A DNA stretch of 64,000 nt from positions 32,725,618 through 32,789,617 of the forward strand of contig OX381707.1 of assembly GCA_947462335.1 (NCBI GenBank), in the 5' to 3' direction. The notes under the pieces were generated by a model. That model ran no database searches and was not told where the DNA came from. It saw only the letters and a program-made list of their open reading frames with translations. Position 1 is the first letter of the stretch, and each line of letters starts with the position of its first letter. The position numbers and the translations under genes are program-made. Positions 46,931 through 60,132 of this stretch are shown one piece after another. This stretch comes from Harmothoe impar. Taxonomy: Eukaryota > Annelida > Polychaeta > Phyllodocida > Polynoidae.

Positions 46931-47038
46931 CCCAGTGGTCACAATATCTACCTGAACGTTGAATCAACATTGCATCAACATTGCATGAACATTGACAACC
47001 ATTTATCAACATTGATTCAATGTTCTGTGCCCATTGGG
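46931..47038. mobile_element. GTGGGCAC-family MITE, copy 3
   Basis: CCCAGTGGTCACAATAT at the left and CAATGTTCTGTGCCCATTGG at the right. The middle has GAATCAACATTG-type words in both orientations. Confidence 0.8.
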
Positions 47039-47049
47039 CAGAGAGTGTT

Positions 47050-47850
47050 TCTTGACAGTACATGTTATTCCTCCAGACCCTACAGACCATAACACCATCA
47101 CATTGAGCATGTTTGGTAGGAAGCACGCCCTACTCTACTACATGCCATTCCTCGATCACACCATGCATCACCTCACTCTCCAACCAGGTCAGCACTCTCA
47201 ATAGCCACTCACTATGTCTGTGCCCCAAGCTGAAATATCTTGTGTGAGAAGGGGTGAGAAGAGGTTGCTGAGGAACTAGGTTACTTTCTTACTTCTCCAT
47301 TCCACTTTACACCAACCCAGCATCCCTCCACCCAAAGCAATCCCTGACATAAAATCCACATAATTATGTTGCTATTACTTAAGACAAATTGTTCCTACAT
47401 CTACTGTGTTCACACTGACACCGGCCATCTCGTGAGATATTGGCTCTGCTTTCGTCACTTGGCTTGTTCCTAGCAAGCTATGTTGTGTTGATGATCGGTC
47501 ACTGCCTAAATCTCACGATAAATTCTGAGCTCAGAATTAGCATACGGAACCACCTGAATTATCACTATATAGGGTAGGGCAGAGATACCAGTGTGGCAGA
47601 GGGGATGGGTGACTTGGTACCTGGTAGGAGAGTGCTTTCACCTCTTCCACGCCTGCCGGGTATATTGTGTACTATAGGCTGATAGAGACTACTTATTGTA
47701 CTTTCAGCCTAAAGTAGGTAATGCACTCACATTGGACGTTATAGGTTGTCAGAGATGATGATATGGGTGTGCATTATGTCGTGTAGTGTACGTACTTAAG
47801 GGAGGATGAAGACGTCAGGTGTCAACATGGGGCGCAGAGGAGGTACTATT
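47050..47850. other. unassigned DNA
   Basis: Nothing recognised. Confidence 0.4.
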
Positions 47851-48018
47851 CACAGCCAAAAATAATTATCGCATTTCAAGGAATTAAGATTATTAAACTC
47901 GACTGGCGGATAAACCACTTGTTTTAAGAAAAATATTTTATCAAAACAAGTGGTTTATTCGCTAGTCAAGTTTAATAATCTTATTTTTCTTGAAATAAGA
48001 TAATTATTTTTGGCTGTG
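47851..48018. mobile_element. 168-bp near-perfect palindromic MITE
   Basis: CACAGCCAAAAATAATTATC at the left is inverted at the right end. AAGATTATTAAAC and AAACCACTTGTTTT are also paired, giving arms of about 75 bp around a 17-nt loop with few mismatches. Confidence 0.85.
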
Positions 48019-48599
48019 TTAGTGCTAGGATTTTGGCTGCTGACGCTAAATGTGCAATTCAATGTCCATCATCTCTATGCAGGGTTATACACTATGTACA
48101 TCATAAGTTGAAAGTCATGTTCTGATATCCCTATCCAAGCATAGCTATATTGCTAATAGTAAGTCATATTTGCTTCTACTGGATTGCTCCTCATATATTC
48201 ACTACTGAATCCACTATGATCAATTATGCTATAATATCATCCATAATGAAATGTGTATATCCGTTCAAGTCACTCAGAATGATATTGTAAAATTATGATT
48301 TAAAACGGGCACTGACCTTTTACATGCTAGAACACATAACTATACCACAGACCATGCCAAGTGCAAGCCTCAGCAAAACCACCCAGCTCTCCCATACCAC
48401 TGCCTTAAGGAATACTCTGGCCAACACCCTTACTTAGCCGGGATCATCCTCTAAGGCTGAGACTCAGGCGGATAAAGGGGTCTTTTCAATTAGATCCTGA
48501 GCTGTCCCCTCCACTCCTCCAGGGCATGGTGGGGTTTGGCCACGTGCATCCTGAGTCTGGAGGATGAAGACTTAGGATGATGTCTGATGTCCATTACAT

Positions 48600-49290
48600 C
48601 AGTGAACCTGATCGAAATTCCCAGTTTGGTATACTACTTACACATGGTTTAGAATCTCTATATATGATATTATATATATGTTGTGCTTCAATATTGGGCC
48701 CTGTGTAATAGACTGAAAGTGCCTGTGATATGAAGACTGCTAGAATGGGAAAATAAGACATGTTTTACTCCAATATCATGACTGGAATGTTGCGTCTTCT
48801 TTTAGTTATGCTAACCCCGTGTAGTGTATGTTCACATTGCGGCTGTCCACAATAGGTAAGCCCCTGCCAACATTCAACTTGCACCAAAGATAACCCTTAA
48901 ACTACTTGACACATACTGTAGATCATATCTTACCCCCCCCCCCCCCCCACCATGATAATCTCAGCAGGGTCACTAGCGAACCTTTCCCTCTTAACCCTTT
49001 AAGGGTTGCATAGTACGCTAATGAACTTTACCATGTATTACCATGGGACATTCAAGAATGCAGCCCTGGTGAATAGCTCACCCGTTCTGCATGCCTGCGT
49101 GATAATTTATCGACCCTACTGACTAATATTCGACAGGCTTACTGCATGAATGCATCATGACTACTGAGGGCATATTGCATGAATGTGGTCTTTGAGGGGA
49201 TAAGTTAACTTCTAGTGTTGATTACACCGATGCAACCTGGGAAAATCCCCAATCTAGTATACTACCTATATACAGTTTAGTATCCCTATC
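48600..49290 (+). repeat. weak tandem duplication of about 90 bp, 620 bp apart
   Basis: 48610-48690 and 49230-49290 share TTCCCAGTTTGGTATACTAC against CCCCAATCTAGTATACTACC and then a TTTAG(A/T)ATC block. The intervening DNA carries a poly-C run near 48935. Confidence 0.4.
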
Positions 49291-49450
49291 TCAGTGAGCA
49301 CAGAACATTGAATCAACATTGGCAAACGGTTGTCAATATTGATTCAATGTTGATTCAATGTTGATTCAATGTTGATTCAATGTTGATTCAATGTTGATTC
49401 AATGTTGATTCAATGTTGATTCAATGTTGATTCAAATGTTGATTCAACCA
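49291..49450. mobile_element. GTGGGCAC-family MITE, copy 4, expanded to an 11-bp satellite
   Basis: The left end TCAGTGAGCACAGAACATTG is followed by about nine or ten copies of TTGATTCAATG (49338-49447), the internal motif of the family. The usual right end is not evident. Confidence 0.85.
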
Positions 49451-49459
49451 TGAAACGCC

Positions 49460-50449
49460 ATACCTCTACTATTTACAATTTCACATAAAAACACAACTCA
49501 TAATGAGGAGTAGAAAACATCTTGTAGTGTTTGTGAGGATCCTGTCCGATCAGAACCCAAGATAACTAGTGTTTCTGACAATGGGTATTAGGTCTCCTTG
49601 TCCTACCCTGATCATCTGTTTGAAGTGCAAGACACACGCAGGCATCAACAAGGCTAGGGTTAGGGAGAGGGGTGAAGCTAATCAGAACTACACACAGATA
49701 AGACGCAATCATACTACTGCTGTTGGCCACAACAAATCAGTGCCCCACCCTATGAACAAACACTGAACATCAAATAGGCTTACAGAAAGTGGCTCTGATT
49801 TGAAAGAACCCCTTTTCCTGACCTGAATCATTGACAAGTGTTCTAACAGTACAGTAGACTACATTTTGGATTTATAGTATACTGGATGGAGAAAAGGATG
49901 AGAGCATACAGAAACACACAATTTGTAAATATGTAAATCAGTTTTATCAATGCCTCCAGTGGGAACAGATATCATATTTGTGTTAACATTGAACTGATGT
50001 CTGCGCTCATTACAATAATTCCATGCAATATCATGGGAATTCTTTCAGGACGAGATGGCATGGCTATTGGAATAGGGCATTCTCCATCGACATTAATAAC
50101 ACTATTTCGACTGCATGACCATCTGATATGCGATGAAATGCTTGTGTGACGCACGTTGATGCAAACACTCATGATAAGAGTTGATTCCCCAACCGTCATG
50201 TTGACAATCTGTTCCTGAGGTATCGCCAATCGGCCTGCCATTGGAGTGAATTTTTGGCCACGGTTGTTTTGATGGCTGTGTAATCCCGGGTGTGGAATCT
50301 CCCTATTAGAAGATAGCAATGAGAATTGCCTTGATCTCTGATAATATCCTAAGTAAGAAGGGATTGGGCGCAAATTGATGCATTTCCCATGCATTATAAG
50401 AACATGGCTGATTTGATAATACATGGCTGATTTGATAACCCATTTCTAT
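49460..50449. other. unassigned DNA before block 3
   Basis: A 150-codon minus-strand frame (49972-50424) is open but unrecognised and its length is compatible with chance. ACATGGCTGATTTGATAA is directly repeated at 50402-50438. Confidence 0.4.
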
Positions 50450-53230
50450 TTGTGTGCATATACCTACCTACGATGCCAAGTCCTGTTCTACCATGTCTCC
50501 TTACTAGATGTAAGGGAATAAGGCATATTAATCACAAGAATGTCCACAAGAAGGATCAAAACAAACCCCAACTCCCTCCAGTGATCACAGGTTTGTCACA
50601 ACAGCCCTGCAACATCAAAGGGAATATGGAGGCACGCCAAATGAAGTTATTCCCAGTGCAATATGTCCGCGGATTGTCTTGGGTCTTACAACTAGAATTA
50701 CCTTCTACTAATTGTTTTATCATTAATTCTCTGATAAAGGCTATTTCATTAGAGATTGTGGTTTGGTTGATCTATTGTATATCACATGTAATTTAGTGTT
50801 GGATTATCCTCCAAATTTCCTGAATGTCAATATTTGAGTGTATGTGTAATAGTAGTTATGGGGCACCTTTAACAGTTTGACACATGGGTATACTAACTAT
50901 ATACCAATACTCACTAACTAAAAAGAGAAGTGATACTAGAGATAATTATGATTCAGTCGAAAGTCCATTATCTCTGGGTATTATCCTTACAAACGAAGGC
51001 TCCCAAAACAATAGCCTGGTATAAATAACAAAAGAAACTAAATCATAAAGCTAGAATACTTTTTAAAAGTAGCATAGTAAGAAACGTAGACACTACTAAT
51101 ACTACAATACACAATTGCTTACAACTGGGCCAGAGACCGATTTATGGAGGACACTGGGTAAGGGGACAGTGTGTGTATTTTGACAGGAAGCTTATAGCAT
51201 GGCGGGTGAGTCTCTAGGGAACAATAGAGGGATAGGAGGTAGGGGAGGAATAGGAGACGACCATGTCTGACTGGGGATAAAGGTCCCCCATGTTTACCTA
51301 GCAGCATCGTGATGCCTGCCAGTGAAAGGGTGAAGAGCTACAGCTCGCATCATCACATGGCGTCTTCTAAATGACCTTTACTGTAAATAGTTGGTTGTAC
51401 CTTTACAGTAGAATATAGTACTGTAGGTGTACAGATTTGTTTGTAGATTAACTGTAGAATCTCCTGTAAAGCTACAGTAAATGCTATACAACAACAGTAG
51501 ATTGTACTGTAACAAGGCCGCAACTTTTTACAGTGGAGCTGACATGGCTTATACACTGTATTTTTCTCCCCAGCTATGCATTTATTCACGATCGATTCTT
51601 AATCAAACCCGTACTATGGCAAGGGTTACAATGATTGTTGTATGACATATTAACTGTAAACCCCACAAGCATTGTTGACTATACGGAGATAACTTAAGGT
51701 GGGAAACTATTATAGGCAGCAAAATCAATTCATTCAGATAAGACAATATTATAATCCTACATGAAACAGAGGACAGTACCCTACCTTTCAGACAACCATT
51801 AACCCAATCTAGACTCAATTAGAGCTATTATCAGTTACTACATGTTTGCAGTGAATATAGAATGCTGTACTGATGAACTGATGAAGCCCTTACTATGAGT
51901 CTCCATCTGCTGCCGTAGCAGGGTGTAAATTAGATGTGAGTGATTGCTGACTGTGACAATACTCTCTGCCGTCACACCTAAATCAAAGACATGCCTTGGT
52001 GTAATCATAGCACTCCATAGTCTCAGTGTGTTGCTAAATCAAATCTCTCAATGCAAGCATTGGTTTTGACAGATGGTCTCTGATTTTTCCTCTGTAGAGG
52101 GCTATATGCTGTGTATTTGATCAATACGTGATGTCTACCATTTTGTCACCAATAGGTATTCCATGGCTTTAGTATCGGTGCACCATGCAGTTTTCATGCA
52201 ATATGCAGGTTCATCCTATCAGTTCGATAGGCTGATATACTTTTCAATCAGCTCACAAGAACATTTTGGATCATCTATAGTCCAGCCTAGCTTGTAATCT
52301 GACAGTCTGATAATGATTGGTTCACTTTCTGGATGTTGGAAACGGGTTTGGAAGCTGCATTTCTTTGTGCCTTGCGTCGCGTGGGTCAATCACTTGTGAC
52401 AAGGGGAATGACTCGTTCTGGAATTTATTTCTGTGTGTTCACTGTGGTCAAATGATTTAGATATCATTTCAAGGTACTTTCTTTCTATTAAAGCATTTTA
52501 GGGCTGATCCCTCGTTTACCTCTGACATACATTACTACTACTACTACCTACATGTTGCAAATATGAAAGCAGATGGAGCTTGGATATCAGATATCAAGGT
52601 CCCAGAAAAGCTACAATTAGTCCGATGTACAGAAACTAGTAGTGGGAGATAAAGAGGATATTACTCTATTGCATACTGTTCCTTACTGCTGGTTGCATGC
52701 AACTCAGTACAGCTGTTTCTAAAATGGCATGAAATAGTCCAGGATTTCTCCATAATATGTACTCTACATAATAATATGATACACGAGTTCAAGCCATCTA
52801 GAATAGCTTCTAATTGTATTTGCATAATCGCATCCTCATGGAAAGATTCCCTGAGAGGAGCCTTGTCAGGTAGAGAGTGGTACATTTGGCTTCCAATTAA
52901 GTCTCGGACGTTATGGCATCCTCCAAGGGGCATTGCTGACCAAAACGAGGCTCCTTATCATACTGTCCTGGCAGGAATGAGACCAGGGTGGCACATACAA
53001 ACCTGGTGGTGAGACAAGGAGTTAACAGTGTGCTCCTGTCTCCATGACAACAACATCAGGGATGCTGCAGTAGTGGAAATCGTAGTTGGGGAGAGCATTA
53101 TCTCTGCACAACATGTCTCCTGTTCTTTTAGGGGTAACATGCTCATGGAATTCTCTAGGTTTACTCTTTCATGATCTGCAGATCACAATTTTGGTTAGAA
53201 ATAATTTTATTATTATTATTAAGGCATTGA

Positions 53231-53314
53231 GAACTAGCCAGTAGTATAATGTGTTTTTAGTTCTATATTCACTAAGAACTAGCCAGTTGTATAATGTAAT
53301 GTGCTCTTAGTTTT
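53231..53314 (+). repeat. two-copy direct repeat
   Basis: GAACTAGCCAGTAGTATAAT and GAACTAGCCAGTTGTATAAT about 46 bp apart, each followed by a CTTAGTT or TTTAGTT word. They lie next to a short (ATT)n run. Confidence 0.7.
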
Positions 53315-53543
53315 ATGTCATGTGTGTGTTAACATTTGGTGGAACACATGGGACTCTGCTGCTCTGCTTTTGATACCAGACACTGTGAACTGGATGGTCT
53401 GCCATTATATTATGGCATCCTCTAACTAACCATGTAACCATGTAACCCTCCCCATATAGCTCATCTGATGCAAGGGTCAAGAATAGGGGGCTGTTACATT
53501 ACCACATCAGACCATTAAATTTTCGACTATTTTAGAGCGCATA

Positions 53544-53756
53544 AGCCCAAAATCCACGGCAGCAGGGAGCTGCGTTAAAATGGTTCCGCGGCCCTGCCGC
53601 GCTGATTTCGCCGCTATTTCGTTGTATCATCGCACCTCTGCCGCCCTCATTTCGCCTCTGTGCCGCCAAAGGCCACGGCGGTACAGGGGTGAAATCGACG
53701 CGGCAGAGCAGCGATACCTTTTTAACGCAGGTTACTGCCGCCGTGGATTTTGGGCT
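53544..53756. mobile_element. 213-bp GC-rich MITE
   Basis: AGCCCAAAATCCACGGC at 53544 is inverted at the right end (GCCGTGGATTTTGGGCT), then GCGTTAAAA/TTTTAACGC also pair. ATA flanks both sides, which suggests a TA or ATA target. The inside is rich in CGCC(T/G)CTGCCG words and much higher in GC than its surroundings. Confidence 0.8.
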
Positions 53757-54600
53757 ATAGTTCCTAGCAATACTTAATTGGTTGCTCACTCAGGGAAGCA
53801 GTACATATTAACATCTACCATCTATGAGATGCCCATGAACCAAAATAAATATTTAAGACCAATTTGATAATGTTTATCCCTCTCTTTTACTTATTCAATG
53901 CTCATCACTTAGTTGGCTGGTTTTACAAGTGTAGTTCATGTACATGCACCATCATATGGAAGCAGAATCTGATGCAGTTCTACACAATTCTATAGTGATA
54001 AAATTTCGCTATATTTATACAATAAACCCCAAAATCTGTAGTTTGTCTATAAATGGTTGCAATACCTCTTACTTAGAAGATAAGGGAATTTATCAGCTCC
54101 TTGCTGACATAACGTTACCTAGAGGTGCTACTTTTACAGGCCCTGAGCTGATTACCCTGCACCAACCCACTCTAGACCACCCAATCTACTCCCCCTGCAA
54201 ATATCAATATGCATACATTATACCTTTATTGGTGGGCTTCTTGTATTTCAGCATGAACCTTAGAAATTCAAGACTTCATCTGATTATAACTTTGTAACTT
54301 TGATATTTAAAGACAATTATCTATATGGATATGGATATAATGGTTTCATGACATATCTTCATAATTATACAGGTCTTGGGATGCCTGAAGAGTAACTGTT
54401 GCTCCCTTGAGCTGTCATCTCCCTCCATTGTTACTTCTCCAGTGTAAGGTTAGCTAAGAGCAGCTCTTGCCCAGTGTGGGAGTAACTCATGTGCTTGTAG
54501 ATAGACACAGTTAGGGCACTGGTGTGAAGGGCGAGAGAGGTAGCGCTGGTGTGAAGGGCGAGGCCGGATGCTAGATGGAATGCAAGGAAATCAAATTAGC

Positions 54601-57600
54601 AAGCACAACTCTGATGGGTGGGTCATAATCTTGCATTATCTATGATATACGTTAGGTGTGCATGGCCGGACTCTCATGTAGCCCTAGTTAGTGACATATA
54701 ATATTATATGAAAGCTACCCTGATACTGAATTTGCCACGAGTAGACCAGTTTGGTATCTTTCACAGAATACAACTGCAATCACTTCGTATTTTGAGGAAA
54801 TTGGTGTAAGTCAGGTTTCGACTACATGAAATCATCAAAGAAAAATGGTACTTTCATCAGAGCCTGCTCAAACAAAAGGACACGATATAGATTGGAGCTG
54901 AAAAAGTCAGAGACCATAATTATTCTAGTGGGTATAAAACACCAAGCCTATCAAGCCTATCAAGGCATACTAAAATAAAAATGAGAAGACTCCCCTTGAA
55001 ACTTAAAAGACCAATGTCGATTTAAGAATAACATCGGGGGCGATGCAGACAATATGAATACAAGAATAGACTACTGCTTAGAACTCTCTTCCGTGGCAAA
55101 CACTCTCGAGATGGAGAAGACCATTGAGGGGTTGTTTTGACAGGAAGCTTATGTCATGGCGGTGGAGTCCGTTGGGAACAATAGGGGGATGGGAAGACGG
55201 GGAGAAATGGGAGATGTCTGGGTGGGGATGAAAGTCCCACTTGTTTACTCACAGCATCATGATGCCTGCCACCCGTCAGCTGAAGGGTGGGGTGTGATAT
55301 AGAGGCTTGAGCTATTGTGATGATGATGCGTTTTTGAGCTTTTTGTTGTGCATAATAATATATGTTCTAATGCCCAATTGTATAATCATACAGGCGTAGT
55401 CTATGCTGTCATTTCAAGTACATAGAAGAACATTATGTAAACAGTCATGTTCAACCTCTATTAATTCTTTTAAAATCAAGCATTATAGAACTCCACCACT
55501 GGTGAGCAACATGTTGTATTTAAACAGGACATTAAACACTTTCAGTCATTGTTGCAGTAAATTATATGCCCATCTCTTTGACAGAGCATGTAAATAAAAT
55601 AAAAATACAATAGCCCACATGTGGAATGCAACACTTTAGTAGCACAATATCTTTTTCTTCACGAAGAAGGTGTCAGGGGATATGTCCCTGTCTGTGGTTG
55701 AAGCATAAGATATCCTCAAATATATTTTGCTTGAAATATGGGATATTGTGCCGATGTAGTGCATGCACTCACATTTCGGCAGTGAATCATCGATACAAAT
55801 ACTACGAATCCCTGCAAGAATCCTAGAAACTGACTCCTTATTTTAGTTTAAAATCGCCTCGCTTTTTCTGGCACAACTATGTATGTTGATGTATAAAAGT
55901 AGGGGCTCTACATCATATTCCTACTGATGATCTACTGATGATCCCATACCACATTTCTCTGGTGGTAGTAGCGTAAACAATTAAGAGTGGGATGTGAGTG
56001 ATTGCTAGCTGTGACAATACCATCTCCTGCCACATCTAAATCAAAGACATTATTGTCATAGCTTGGTGTGATTATAGCCTTCGCCTGTCTTAGACCTCTC
56101 CTGAATTGGAATATTGCAATGAAAGCATTGATTTTCACGAGTGATGTGTGTGGAAGGCTCTATGCACTGTAGCTGGGCACTACATGGAGGCAGCCATCTT
56201 GTATTCTCATACCACCGGTTACAACAATGCAAGTATAGGGGCTACAGACGTTAGCACTTTAAGAACACACTGTATGGGGCTTTAATGTAATATTCCATTT
56301 GTCACAATAATGGATATATCGAGCTCTAGCGAGCAACTTACATGCATGTGGCATTGGCGACTTACCAGGGCTGCATGACCAATAAATAGCAAAATGCATT
56401 AAACCCCTATGTGGCCATAAAAGGGTTTATCACAACCAATTATGGCCATACTTAAATAGCACAATAAGGAAAATAGCCAAGTGAATGTTACATTACCACC
56501 TGACCTCATCCACTATGGTGCTGCACTCCACTAGTTAAGCCCTTACCAGTCTCCAAGCTGGGCCATTAACAACAGAAATCTATTTCAGCTTCTGGTCGCC
56601 ATCAGCTGCAAGTGGCGTTCTCTGTCTGTCTCTAAATTAAGCCTGACAATTAAATCATTTTGTGGTGAAAAGTGAGTTGTGACGGCTAAAGTCAGTCCAG
56701 CAACTCCTTGAAATGAAAAAAAGTACTGCACTTAAACCTATATTTATCTCTTTGGCAGATGTGGAAATCTTTCAAATATCTCAGAACAACTAGTACCATT
56801 TTAGTTCATTATGTCAGAATTATAGGAATGCCCAATACATAACCTTGGATCACCAATCTCTGTCTCCCTGGATATCCTTTGCCCTTGACCGGCCACACTG
56901 TATGCATTAAAACTCATTAGGCAATGATATCTGATCAATATAGTGCTATAGGGAATACTCAGACGTGTAACAACCATCTATATAACCAAATCTAGCCGAT
57001 AATCTGGCAATGTGATAGTTTGTAAGTGTATTTTCTAGAACCTTTTCCTTTACAATATATAAAATATTTCTAAAATAGCATGAAATGCACCATACTGAAC
57101 CACCATTTCACTACTAGATTATTCACTATATGAAACCAGTTTAAAACATCTAGACTAGCTTCTAATCAGCATTTGCATAATCTAATGATCACGAGATTCC
57201 CGTGGGTAGCTGCGACTTCACTTGGTGGAGGGCAATGCAATTCAGTTCCAATTACGTCTAGGACATTATGCTATCCTCCAAGGGGCATTGCTGACCAAAA
57301 CGAGGCTCATTCTGTCTCGGCAGGAACGCAACCAGGGCAGCACATACAAAGCTGGTGACGAGACACTGACACTAATAGTAGGGCTGGTGTTAGTACAAAA
57401 TGTAGTTTAGGAGGGCATTAGCCTTACATATCATTACATTGGAGGTAACATGCTAATGGAATCCCTTGAATAAATCATTTCGTTGTATACAGTCCTGCAC
57501 ATAAGAACTATGACCTATACTTTAATACACACACAGAAAAGTGATAGTCATTGTCGCTCAAACTACCCTCACTGCCTGACTCGCAGGTGAGGGTAGTTTT

Positions 57601-58950
57601 AGCGACAATGACTCTCACCTTTTTGAGGGTGTAGGTTTAGCATAATAGTTTGTCTAGGCTGCATGTATATCAATGTAGAACCATGATCAGGTTAAAGGAA
57701 AACCTACGCCTGTTTTTAATGGATATGATAATCATAAGATATATTATTATGCAAAACTAGCGAGTACCCTAGCAATTCTGAAGAAAGCTGGTTAGTCTAA
57801 TAAATCATTAAATATGGCCCTCTTCTAACTAACCATGTAGAAGCATTTACATAATTAAAGCACATCCTACGCCAATTCATCCCATTTTACTGTTCAATAG
57901 AGCAGTAGTGGGCGGACAATCATTGTATGACTCAGACATAAGGGAAATATAGCAGATTTGTTGCATTTTGAATCAACGGTCTGTAGAAGCTGTGGTTTGC
58001 CTAGTCGTAGCCAGACTGACTCTCACTTAGCAGATAATGGGATTTAGTCAGCTCCTTGCTGACATAATGTTACCGTGAGCTACTCTAGAGCTGCTTGACT
58101 CCCCACTCTTCAATCTGCACTACACCCAGGCTCTACTCAATATATTCATATTGGCTAGGCACCAACACTTCCGAGTCAATCTGAGAGCTTTTTTAGTCTT
58201 TTTACTGAAAAATATATTAACGTCTGCTATTGTTTAAATAGGGGATGACATTGCTGAATTGATATAGGTAACGTCCTACATATAGACATAGCAATATAAT
58301 ATTTCAAGGTACCTGAAGCCCAACGTGACAACGACGTTTTTGAAATCGACATAATCTGTACTTCCCCTTATCTTACCTCCATATGCTGTAGAGTGTAGGA
58401 AGTCGTGATGGTAGAGTGTTTTACTTGATCAGGATTGGTCCCCAGAGCTGCTCCCCGAGCTACCCCCCTCCCTCCATGCATAAGGTTAGCTAAGAGGTTC
58501 TCTTGTCCACTGTCCTAATCATGAGAGTAACACAGGTGTTTGTGGGCAGACACTGTAAGTGCACTTACCCTGTCTGCTCTCTGCAGTAGGGGTGTAGGGG
58601 TGGCATGGACCATATACTAGTGGAAATAGCAAAGATCGAATTTGCAACCACAACAGATGGGCTTGCATAGGTCACTGCTGGTTACACAGGATGATTCTCT
58701 ATGCTCTCCCCTTGGTGATCCTAATGTTCTGCCAGCTACACTTTGTGTTGCTCTCAACTGAATGTGGTTCATATTTGGAGCACTGAACTGACCTTTCCCT
58801 CCCATATATATTGGAAGTTAGTGGGATCTTGTTCATGCTCTGCCTACTGATTTCTATGCTACGTGCTAACTAGACAACTGGACAATAATGTCCTGAAATT
58901 GTACAATTCGTAGCAATATAATGTATATATGTGTGCACCTGACTATAATA
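54601..58950 (+). repeat. block 3 tandem segment, copy II
   Basis: Shared islands are b at 55133-55280, e at 55990-56075, d at 57255-57370, f at 58040 and g at 58480. Island a was not found. Borders are approximate. The hairpin at 57541-57618 is private to this copy. Confidence 0.85.
57541..57618. ncRNA. 78-nt near-perfect hairpin, pre-miRNA-like or tiny MITE
   Basis: The arms 57541-57572 and 57587-57618 pair at 30 of 32 positions, with GTCATTGTCGCT and AACTACCCTCAC on the left arm. The loop is 14 nt, in which TGC and GCA can add three more pairs. A few extra pairs extend outward (AAAA/TTTT). Size and shape fit an animal precursor microRNA, but the near-full complementarity fits a small palindromic MITE equally well. 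It is absent from the other block 3 copies. No known microRNA seed is claimed. Confidence 0.4.
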
Positions 58951-60110
58951 GACTACTATGTTTTTGCTCCTGGCTATTATGGGGGAACACAAAAAGGGAA
59001 TTAGTCACAGGAATGTCCCCCAAGAAGGATCAAAACAAACATTGACTGATCTTAGTAATCATCGTTTGTCACAACACTCTGGACAGAAACATCCAACGGA
59101 ATAAGGGGGCTTGCTTTATTAAGTTAATTTGTTTCAACAAATTTATACTTTATTGCTTGAAAGTTTTGGAAGTTTGATGTTGAGATCCTTGTGAAATTAC
59201 GCACATCAGGCCAATATGACATATTTCCTGAGGGCCTACTATTAAAGAAGCCTCTACTAACCGTCTTGTTCTTGAGAAGAAGTAGTGACATCATCAAGGA
59301 TTCGTTGGGAGGAGGAGTGTTTTTCATACTCTGTAGTTTGGGATTTGCGCAATTTCTTCAAAGTTTGAAATGTTATGTATCAAGGGAAATGTAAACAAGT
59401 TCTCTATGTTTGAATGATAGTGCAGCTGTTAAATATTGTATATTAAAATGACGTTTGTACCCTGGAAAAGACCAGTTTTAGCAAATTATGATGTGGTATG
59501 ATCATCCCACTTAGCTGAAGATGACATGATGATATAAACAAAAGAAAACGTGTGGAATGGATATTGCATGCCTGCAGGTGCCTTGCTATAGCCATACATA
59601 GTTGACTTTCAGCAACAATATAATACCAAAATGGAAGCCAAGCTCAAAGAGTTTAAAAATAACATCCGAAGTGATGTAGACTGTATTAATAATAGAATAG
59701 ACCATTGCTGAGCAGAACCCCTGCCAAGAAAGCCAACAATGACTTGATTGAAAAAAGGCTCCTCAGAGGAAGAGGGGGACCTGTTTTGACAGGAAGCCTA
59801 CAGTATGAGGTGAGGGTCTGGAGGGAATAGGAGATGAATAGGAGATAGTGGAGAAATGAGAGACGACCATGTCTGGTTGTAAATGAAAGTCCCGCTTGTT
59901 TACTCAGCTGCATTATGATGAGCAGGGCACTATCGCAAGGCAGAATAACAATAGGTTTCATCATCATAGTCATACATTAATTCTAACTTGCAGTTTTTTT
60001 GGTTTTTTTTAAACAAGTCTTATCTTTATTGCTTGAAAATTTTAAAATAGTTTGACGTCACGTGTATTATGCTTTTGTTGTCCATGTATCATTCTAATTG
60101 ACTCGTATTT

Positions 60111-60132
60111 ATCACGATATTAATATCGTGAT
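60111..60132. repeat. 22-bp perfect palindrome
   Basis: ATCACGATATT and its exact complement abut with no loop. It lies 50 bp after a TGACGTCACGTG composite at 60054-60065. Confidence 0.85.

Larger units (their letters stand above)
50450..54600 (+). repeat. block 3 tandem segment, copy I
   Basis: The order of shared islands is: a) CACAAGAAGGATCAAAACAA at 50547, b) TTTTGACAGGAAGCTTATAG at 51177, e) TGTGACAATACTCTCTGCCG at 51952, d) GGCATTGCTGACCAAAACGA at 52929, f) AGCTCCTTGCTGACATAACG at 54096, g) GTAAGGTTAGCTAAGAGCAG at 54445. All but f and g recur more than once downstream. No gene is recognised. Confidence 0.85.

Noticed and set aside
49972..50424. 150-codon minus-strand open frame
   Set aside because: No motif or family is recognised and length is near the chance maximum. 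No splice or promoter context was found.
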